A stretch of DNA of 64,000 nt from Helianthus annuus (taxonomy: Eukaryota > Streptophyta > Magnoliopsida > Asterales > Asteraceae): assembly GCF_002127325.2 (NCBI RefSeq), contig NC_035448.2, positions 123,857,422 to 123,921,421 of the forward strand. The letters run 5' to 3'. The notes beneath the pieces were generated by a model. That model saw nothing but the letters and a program-made list of their open reading frames with translations, was not told the origin of the DNA and ran no database searches. This document shows, piece after piece, positions 57,213-64,000 of the stretch. A program made the position numbers and the translations under genes. Positions within the stretch are counted from its first letter, which is position 1; every line of letters begins with the position of its first letter.

Positions 57213-57288
57213 ACCAGTTGCAGTCTTGCGACACGAAATAGTTGATCTGGACACTGGAAGAAAATCCCTAACCAATACCTACAAATAA
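57213..57288 (+). other. Exon-like stretch of unknown gene
   Basis: The plus frame PVAVLRHEIVDLDTGRKSLT ends with a stop at 57286-57288, after an AG-like site and a pyrimidine-rich tract. It has the feel of protein-coding DNA, but I cannot name the family. It may be a captured fragment within the Helitron region. Confidence 0.25.
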
Positions 57289-57437
57289 CCTTATAGTATT
57301 TTCTACAGATATGCAAGTTTTTCAGTAGAAACCGCATACTCTATCGTTTGATTAATGAACATGACACAAGCATCAATTTATGTGAAGAAAATGATCCATT
57401 TTCTCCCGTTAGCACTAACCAATGAAGTAAATACAAC

Positions 57438-57849
57438 CAAGGTTTAAAAGAACGGAAACGAGTTTTGAGGCGTTTTCCCTTCGCCTCACGAGGCGTAAGC
57501 CTCGAAGCGAAACGAGGCGTAAGGCCGAGGCGGTATTAATAAATAAATATAAAAATTATATATATTATAAAAATAATATTACTTGCTAATTTCGTCATCA
57601 ATTCATCAAAAAAACATACATAAAAAAGACATGAAATGCTTGAAATTGACACAAAAAGTCAAAAACATCAAAAACAACTATGAAAATCCCATGAGGCGCA
57701 CCTGAGGCGCACCCTTTCTTAGCGCCTCAGTCCCTCTGAGGCGCATATGCAGTAAAAACCCCTTGAGGCGCGCCTCAGACTCGTTTTTTAGCCGTTTCGC
57801 CTCGAGGCGCGCCTTGAGGCACACGCCTCAAGCGTTTTTTAAAACCATG
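57438..57849. mobile_element. hAT-like MITE, GAGGCG-rich
   Basis: The ends CAAGGTTTAAAAGAACG and CGTTTTTTAAAACCATG are flanked by a perfect 8-bp duplication AATACAAC (57430-57437 and 57850-57857). Both arms are rich in CGAGGCG/CGCCTCG, giving a strong fold-back. No gene. Confidence 0.87.
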
Positions 57850-58877
57850 AATACAACACATAACTTAGCAAAACTTTCAGTGTGATAAAAATTTCACATT
57901 CTATCAATCAGACTTTTTAGGCTATGAGTGTAGATATGGAGGAGACGGTTATGATGATTAAGAGAAGAAAATGAACTGATTCTTGTAATTTTTTCTTTTT
58001 GATAAATATTATTTAAATTAATTTAGAGTATAATGTATTATACCGCTAGATCGAAGTCATTTTTCTTAAAGGATATAGACTAAAGACAGGAAAACCAAAC
58101 TACTACTAGATATCCATCCTATTTGAGAAAAAGAAATGCAAAAACTATCGAGCAACAAAAAAGGACTTTTCAAATTAATATAAATGACGTGAGATTGAGG
58201 TGCGCTTGAGGCTAAAAGAGAAAGGGATCAAGTTCGTTACAATAGTCAACCATGACTTTACTTAGAGTGCAAGAAACAATTTATGAAGGCTTAAACAAAG
58301 TAGTTCACATGGTAGCTACCACAAGCGGCGCAAGCATTACATCAACGAAAGAAAAAAACACAGAATGCAATCATGCGTAATGTGTGGCGTGTGGCGTGTG
58401 GCGTGCGGCATGTACATAGACAGTATTAAATATAAAACGAATACACATTCATTATAACACGACAAAATAGAATTGCGCATTCGTTAGTTACTTACGAGAT
58501 GTACGGAACAGTATCACAAATATATAGTTATAAATATATTTTTGTGTGTATATACATAGAATGACGCTGAACGCCATTAATAACTTACGTATGCAACTGA
58601 AATGACAATCTATATTAATCACCAGTTTACCATATTGCAGTAGCTTTTGCTACAAGTGGGATTTTACCAGGTATGTTTGTTCGTAATTTATATTCATGTT
58701 ATAAGTTACGTGGTAAATGTAGTAGACGGCATGGCAGTTAAAAAATGGGGCACAAGCATGGCGTCAGTCAAAAAAAAAACAATGGCATGCGTAATGTGGC
58801 ACACACCATTTTCATAGACCATAAAAAGTATACAAAACAAACCACACTTTTATTTCAAAACGACAAAATACGATTGC
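57850..58877. other. Spacer with GCGTGTG repeats and a possible small exon
   Basis: A short tandem of GTGTGGC is at 58380-58408. At about 58639-58670 a pyrimidine tract plus AG is followed by TAGCTTTTGCTACAAGTGG and a GTATGT donor-like word, which might be a small exon. I cannot assign it. The rest is AT-rich. Confidence 0.35.
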
Positions 58878-58885
58878 GTAACTGT

Positions 58886-60116
58886 CAGGGCCGGCCCTGG
58901 AGGTGGGCGGGGAGGACCACCGGCCAGGGCCTGTGATTTCGTAGGGCACGTAATTTTAAAAAAAAAATCTGATATTATACATGCAAAAAAAAATTAATAG
59001 GTATAGCCAAACAAATACTAACATAACATAGGCCCACTTACAAAAACAATCATATGGTTTAGATTAGTTAGCCCATTGGGATTAGGTCAGTGAGCCCAAT
59101 ACCCAAATGATTTTAAAAACTAATAAAAACAATTAGTCCATGTTGGGCGGCAACTAGTGCCCTGTGGATATTGATACGTCGTATAGCGGGAGAGTAAGAG
59201 ACAGACCTGGTTCGACGAAGAACTCACAGAGTCTGCACCCACAGAAGCCACGGAGTCTTCACTCTTTTGTTCTTCGATTGTTCTTCGATTTCAGTCTTGC
59301 ATGCAACCACGGGCCACCACGCATAGAGTCTGTTCGACGAACTCAGTCTCACGATCACGGATCACGTATTCATGTAAACATCAAATCATCAATCGTCAAT
59401 CGGCCCTTGTTCAGTACCTTAGTTGTTATGTTTTGTTTTTGGTCGAATTCACTCATTCAGACCCTTATTAGTTATTAATTATTATGTTTCTTTTTTTCGA
59501 ATTCAGGCCCTTGTTTAGGCGATTAGTTGAATTCATGCCCTTTTTCTGTTGTCTTGAAGACTAAATTGTTGGTAATTTATACAAAAACGATTGTCAAATT
59601 CAGGCCCGTATTCCTTTTTTTTTTTTTGTCGAATTCAGGTATGATTTAACCTGTGATTCTGTGAAGAGTTGATTCACCAATTTGCTATCAAGAATGCAAG
59701 GAGGGCTTCACGAATAATTGGTTAGCTATTAACTTATTAGTTTTTACGGTATGTCACTCAGGGGGTGTTTGGGGTTCCTTCTCTTTCAACTTATTGACTT
59801 ATTTGAGGCAAAAAGAACTTTTCAAAGTGTTTGGAATTCCTTTGTGTGTGAGTAAATAAGTCAATAAGTCAGGAAATCCTGACTTATTATTTCTCAAATA
59901 AGTTGAAAAGTCATTTTCAAAAGGAAAGCCAAACATGCGCTCATTCGAATACTATATTTTGTATTTTGTTAATTGCATTGTTTATCGAATGCTATATTTT
60001 TGTCAACCGTTCATGGTTGTATGAAAAACTAGTTTAAATTATTTATTTCGTTAAGGCCCGAGGGCACGGTTTTTTCGAGCTCGAACAGGGTAAAGGAATT
60101 CTCAGGGCCGACCCTG
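58886..60116. mobile_element. hAT-like element with perfect 8-bp duplication
   Basis: The ends CAGGGCCGGCCCTGG (58886) and CAGGGCCGACCCTG (60116) are flanked by GTAACTGT (58878-58885 and 60117-60124). The terminus is palindromic. At 1.2 kb with no transposase it is a deletion derivative. It contains a Tourist MITE (59761-59940). A 104-codon open frame at 59164-59478 has no family motif. Confidence 0.9.
59761..59940. mobile_element. Tourist-like MITE inside the hAT element
   Basis: 180 bp. The ends GGGGGTGTTTGG and CCAAACATGCGC are flanked by TCA on both sides (59758-59760 and 59941-59943). Fold-back arms contain TTATTGACTTATTTGAG. Typical small Harbinger derivative. Confidence 0.85.
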
Positions 60117-60124
60117 GTAACTGT

Positions 60125-60750
60125 TACTCGTCAACTCAGGGCATGGATCAAAACCGAATTATGGAAACATATATTTTATACATACGCTATTAGTCACTTG
60201 TTTACCACTTAAATAAAGTTATTAGTAAACAGCAGCACTTAACCTTCAAGTTAGAAGTATACTTGTTAACTAAGAGTCTAAAAGGTCAAAAACTAGAAAT
60301 AAACATAATAAGTCATAAGCAATAAGGATAGCATAGCATACATTTACAGATAAGAAAACCAGAAAATGCCCATACCACAGATCATCAATTAGGGTTCCAA
60401 AATTCTAACAACACAATGCAGATACACAAACAAAACCAGAAGATCAATTAGCATACAGTTAATGTCCCAAATTTGGCCAGTTAGGGTTTCAACTAAAACA
60501 GCTTGAAACGAGAGATTTAACACGCTGAAATCGATATACATACACATACAAAACTTGATTTAATCTTTAAGAGTGCGCGATTGAAGAGATATACCTTAAT
60601 TTTCCAATCGATTGGAGTACCAAGAACCAGCCAACGGAGAAACCCTAGCTAACCCACAATCCAAAACCCAAAACATTCAAGTCGGGTAATGTAATGGGTG
60701 GGGTATTCGGATTTCGGACCTTACATTTCCTACATATACATTTCTAATTC
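60125..60750 (-). other. Gene-leader-like region, no coding exon
   Basis: On the minus strand 60720 down to 60597 looks like a transcribed leader (TTAGCTAGGGTTTCTCC, then CGATTGGAAAATTAAG). It ends at a GTATATC splice donor-like word near 60595. Downstream (60594-60125) is intron-like, but no coding exon follows before the hAT element. It could be the start of a lost or captured gene. Confidence 0.35.
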
Positions 60751-61281
60751 AGGGAATAGTGCCAGGCAAGCACTACATATACATTTCTAAAACTTAGAGG
60801 AATAGTGTATAACTCTTAATTTTATTTCCCGTTTAAAATTATGCTTTCGTCCTTTATTTAAAATTGCGTTTTTGCCCCCAACTTAAAATAAAATTATCAT
60901 TTCCCCTAGCTCAAAATTACGCTCTTGCCCTCGGTTCAAAAACTCACTTTTAATTTTGTTCCCAGTTTTAAATTACGGTTTCGCCCTTCGTTTAAAATTA
61001 CATTTTTGCACCCAGTTCAAAATAAAATGTTGTTTTTTCTTCTAGCTCAAAATTACAATTCTGCCCTCAGCTCAAAATTACGTTTTTGCCCACAGTTCAA
61101 AATAAAATTATGTTTTTCCCCCTAGATCAAAATTATGATTTTGCTCTGAGTTTAAAATTATGATTTCGCCTCCAGTTCAAAATATAATTTATGATTTTGC
61201 CCTCTGTACAGATATACATGTTATGAGAGAGAAATATTCGGCTTATTGTCCCGCAACGTGGGCGGGACAAAAACTAGCTAG
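60751..61281 (+). mobile_element. Helitron 3' region
   Basis: The hairpin-like CCCGCAACGTGGGCGGG (about 61250-61266) is followed by ACAAAAACTAGCTAG and a T at 61282, a Helitron 3' end. The 500 bp before it repeat a 30- to 40-bp unit with CAAAATTACG, TTTTGCCC and AGTTCAAAATAAAATT, as in the Helitron at 19800. The 5' end is not clear. Confidence 0.6.
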
Positions 61282-61398
61282 TTTACACATGTATACTTTT
61301 TTAGTAAAAAAAGTTTACCTGATTTCTGTAAAAAGGATAAAGTTTATGAGGAGCATCAGAATAGAAATATTACGACGACACGACGTTATTTAATTTTA

Positions 61399-61665
61399 GA
61401 GTAAAGTCCTTTTTGAATCCCTGTAGTTTGTGCATTTTAACTATTTGAATCCAAAAATTAAACATGTCTTGATTTGAGTCCCTGTGGTTTGTATTTTTAA
61501 CCTTTTGAATCCAAAATGCATACCTCATCCAAATCATGGACTAAAAGGGTTGGATTCAAAGGGTTAAAAATACAAACCACAGGGACTCAAATTAAGATAA
61601 GTTTGGTTTTTGGATTCAAATAGTTAAAATGCACAAATCACAGGGACTCAAAAAGGACTTTACTC
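61399..61665. mobile_element. MITE with 9-bp duplication (GAGTAAAG type)
   Basis: The ends GAGTAAAGTCCTTTTTGA and TCAAAAAGGACTTTACTC are flanked by TTAATTTTA (61390-61398 and 61666-61674). The arms carry CCCTGTAGTTTGTGCATTTT and its complement. It is the fourth and shortest member of the class here. Confidence 0.88.
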
Positions 61666-61726
61666 TTAATTTTATAAATTAAGAGTAATAAGATAATTAA
61701 CTTTAAAAATCAATTTGACTGTAAAA

Positions 61727-61855
61727 TAGAATGATTGTATTGTTATTTAAGTTATGGTGTTTTAACACTATCTGGGAATGATTGTATTGTTATTCCAAAT
61801 GTTAAAACACCACGGCGTGAATAGCAATACAATCATTCTAGATGTTAAAGCACCA
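61727..61855. repeat. Inverted repeat around AGAATGATTGTATTG
   Basis: AGAATGATTGTATTG at 61727 and its complement CAATACAATCATTCT at about 61831 enclose further mirrored TGTTTTAACA words. The same words occur at 45060-45150, so this is probably a small relative of the Mutator-like element there. Confidence 0.55.
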
Positions 61856-63477
61856 TGTGTGAGTGCATTGGTAACGCCCCAAAATCCAAATCTTTATATT
61901 CGCTAGAATGTTTTCCATGTTATAGCAGGAAATAAAAATAACTAGGCTATTTAACCTAGTTATTTACTTAATTAAACAAGTAAGGATAGATTTTTAACCT
62001 TACAACACAATTTCCATACTAGAGGGACCAAAGTTGTACAAATTGAAAGAGTTTATATAAAAATAAAACAAAACCCCAAACACACACACTGGTGTGGGTG
62101 TTGGTGTCGACAGAAACAAGAGAGGGAGAAGGGAAACCCTCTAACATAACAAAATCAGTAAGATTAAAAGGGAATTGAAGCTTGTTTGTATGCATGGATC
62201 GAGATTTATGATCATCTAAGTGTTCTTATCACCAAGTAAGTTAAAGTTTATGTTTTGGTGAATGTTGATGAAGTGGGTTATGTGCAATCCGTATATGTTT
62301 TATGAAATTGAACATGAATGTTAGATAATATCAATAGTAGAAGTTGTATTGTACTTAGTTTTGAACATATTGATGATTTGTGGTAAACCCACTTGTGATT
62401 GTAGAATGGTGAAGATTTTAAATTGTGATTTTGTTGATGCATAAGATGTTACATGGTAGTTTTGATAGTTAGACATGATGTAGAAGTAACGACAATGTGA
62501 TTTGTTTGAATGTAATGGTTCATGAGATGAAATTGGGAAGAACATGCTTAAATCACTTGTACATTATGCTTAGAAAGTAGTATGCACACCAAGTGTTTGA
62601 TGAAATGCTTAGGTGAAAATGATAAGTGAAATTGTATGCAAATAGCAAATATAATGGGTGAAAATGTTAATAAGAAATTTGATGATACATGTATATGTAT
62701 ATGTAACTAGGTGATTTTATGGTTATATGTATTCCACTATATGGGTATGAAATGTTTATAGTGCCATTAGTATGATCGGCTACATCAATGCGGACGGTAT
62801 GTTCCCAAGTCGTAAGTTTTTTATAGTTGACCATTGACCTTATGAAGATGTCAACGAGTAGGAGAATAATATGATTAGAAATCTTAATATGATTGTAAGA
62901 CTAGGAGGATTGAGTGATGCATGATGGGTCATTATATGTTATACTTGATGGTATGCTAAATTGTGTAAATTGGAATGATGCATTGTTAAATATATGCCTT
63001 GAGCTTGTTAGAATTGACTATAAATAGTCAAATACGAGATGTGAGTTAAATATGATTTGATGATATGTAATATCTTGTATGCTAACAAGAATGTGATTGC
63101 GATGACATGAGAGTATAGGGATCATGTCAAGATGGATGGAGGCATGAAAGGCTAACGGGTCAAAAGGAGGCAAGGTAATAGATGCAAATATGGACGCTAA
63201 GGTAAGTTATTTCCGAAATTACTTCTTATTTTATAAACTATGTTCGATATGTTACACGTAGGAAATCATGTAAGAAATTATGAGTAAGGGTAAGTACCAA
63301 AGTAAGTTCTTACACTTACAAATACTAGTAGTTTACAATGTTTAAGTTTGTAAATTTGTATTATGTTAAATGAAAGTACATGGAAGTTCAATTTGTACAA
63401 GGTTTGAATTCTTTGTTGATGCCTGCCGTAGCCTACGGCTGGCATACCGACAGGGCGAAACAAATGTCTAGGTTGTG

Positions 63478-63645
63478 ACAATTCATCTGGGTTATGTCTC
63501 GGTCACGACTAATAACCCAGATAACCAGGTGACTCGTCTGGGTTATGCCTGATAACCTAGATGACCAGGTAACTTGTCTGGGTAATGCCTCAAAAATTAA
63601 CTGATAACCCAGACATAGATTTAACAAGTCTGGGTTACAGAACTT
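63478..63645. repeat. CTGGGTTAT direct and inverted repeats
   Basis: CTGGGTTATG and its complement ATAACCCAG alternate at about 63487, 63513, 63537, 63577, 63603 and 63630 in units of about 45 bp. Stem-loops are possible. Part of the LTR-like region. Confidence 0.75.
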
Positions 63646-63840
63646 GACCATACTAAATGGATTATTATTATCTCGTTCGAGGAAAGTAAATTTTATTATT
63701 ATACGCATGAATGAGTATGATAATCGAATGTAAATAAGTCAATCAAGAGTGTGTTGTATGTATGAGACTTATTCATATGGATGTTTGTGACCGGATATGT
63801 TAGTATAATCATATGGGAATGTAAGTAGTATGTAAGAGCT

Positions 63841-64000
63841 TGTATGTATGTATGTATGTATGTATGTATGTATGTATGTATGTATGTATGTATGTATGTA
63901 TGTATGTATGTATGTATGTATGTATGTATGTATGTATGTATGTATGTATGTATGTATGTATGTATGTATGTATGTATGTATGTATGTATGTATGTATGTA
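63841..64000. repeat. (TGTA)n microsatellite to the window end
   Basis: About 40 unbroken copies of TGTA, reaching the last base. The true length is unknown. Confidence 0.97.

Larger units (their letters stand above)
61869..64000 (+). mobile_element. Ty3-like LTR, cut by window edge
   Basis: It begins TGGTAACGCCCCAAAATCC. A TATATAAAAA box at 62052-62061 and a purine-rich leader (AAGAGAGGGAGAAGGG, 62120-62136) fit an LTR read on the plus strand. It then runs for 2 kb without a gene and contains CCGTAGCCTACGG (63426-63438), like the palindromes in other LTRs here. The end, any partner and the interior are outside the window. Confidence 0.55.

Noticed and set aside
56871..57275. 134-codon minus frame with Leu and Tyr runs
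   Set aside because: Made by the (AAT)n microsatellites read on the minus strand.
59164..59478. 104-codon frame in the hAT element at 58886
   Set aside because: No zinc-finger or hAT domain motif; too short and not matched to the transposase.
1..64000. tRNA, rRNA, riboswitch or bacterial-type defence system
   Set aside because: No cloverleaf, ribosomal RNA word, or operon-like gene set was seen. The tRNA-like words found are retroelement primer sites.

Overview
The window looks like nuclear DNA of a flowering plant. It is AT-rich and built almost wholly of transposable elements, including Ty1/copia and Ty3-like LTR retrotransposons with plant-type domains, PIF/Harbinger, hAT and Mutator-like elements, Helitron termini and a LINE tail. 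Intron-bearing gene fragments also point to a plant. The style of the copia gag proteins and of the LTRs suggests a eudicot, perhaps Asteraceae; that is recall, not proof. I found no intact host gene, no tRNA or rRNA, and no operon-like structure.

Left part (1-29755): one deep nest. The outer layer is a PIF/Harbinger element on the minus strand, with a Myb/SANT-like gene and a transposase. It is broken by a Ty3-like LTR (1-1122), a Tat-like solo LTR (2258-3582) and a hAT element (3707-28097, 8-bp target duplication). The hAT was entered by a Sirevirus-like copia element (3964-27353, duplication TGGTT) with an extra ORF region after pol. The gag of that copia was entered by a 2.6-kb solo LTR (13553-24305, duplication TTTTG). 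That LTR was entered by a second copia element with very short LTRs (14162-22331), which itself holds a MITE, a Helitron and an exon of an insulin-degrading-enzyme-like peptidase. Every coding region here carries stops, frameshifts or insertions.

Middle (29756-43138): a low-complexity ATCGG-rich repeat contains a 2.5-kb Mutator-like element (29935-32422). It also contains a 9.5-kb gag-only LTR element (32449-41948, duplication TTCAT) with two similar 2.4-2.5 kb LTRs, a tRNA-Met-type primer site, a zinc-knuckle gag and no pol. Its non-coding 3' half repeats a long stem-loop four times. A further LTR-like piece follows on the minus strand.

Right part (43139-64000): a LINE tail and a Mutator-like element come first. 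A hAT element (45872-47051) is followed by a four-layer nest: Tourist MITE (47535-53275), then hAT (47628-53162), then a decayed Harbinger with Myb and transposase genes (47962-52314), then a small hAT-like MITE. After these come an F-box (SKIP22-like) gene remnant, several MITEs with clear 8- or 9-bp duplications, two Helitron 3' ends, a 1.2-kb hAT with a Tourist MITE inside, and an LTR that runs off the right edge in a TGTA microsatellite.

The genes do not form a working pathway. The value of the window is its readable insertion history, which target-site duplications fix in order. Its most unusual pieces are the gag-only retroelement with repeated hairpins and the captured peptidase exon.
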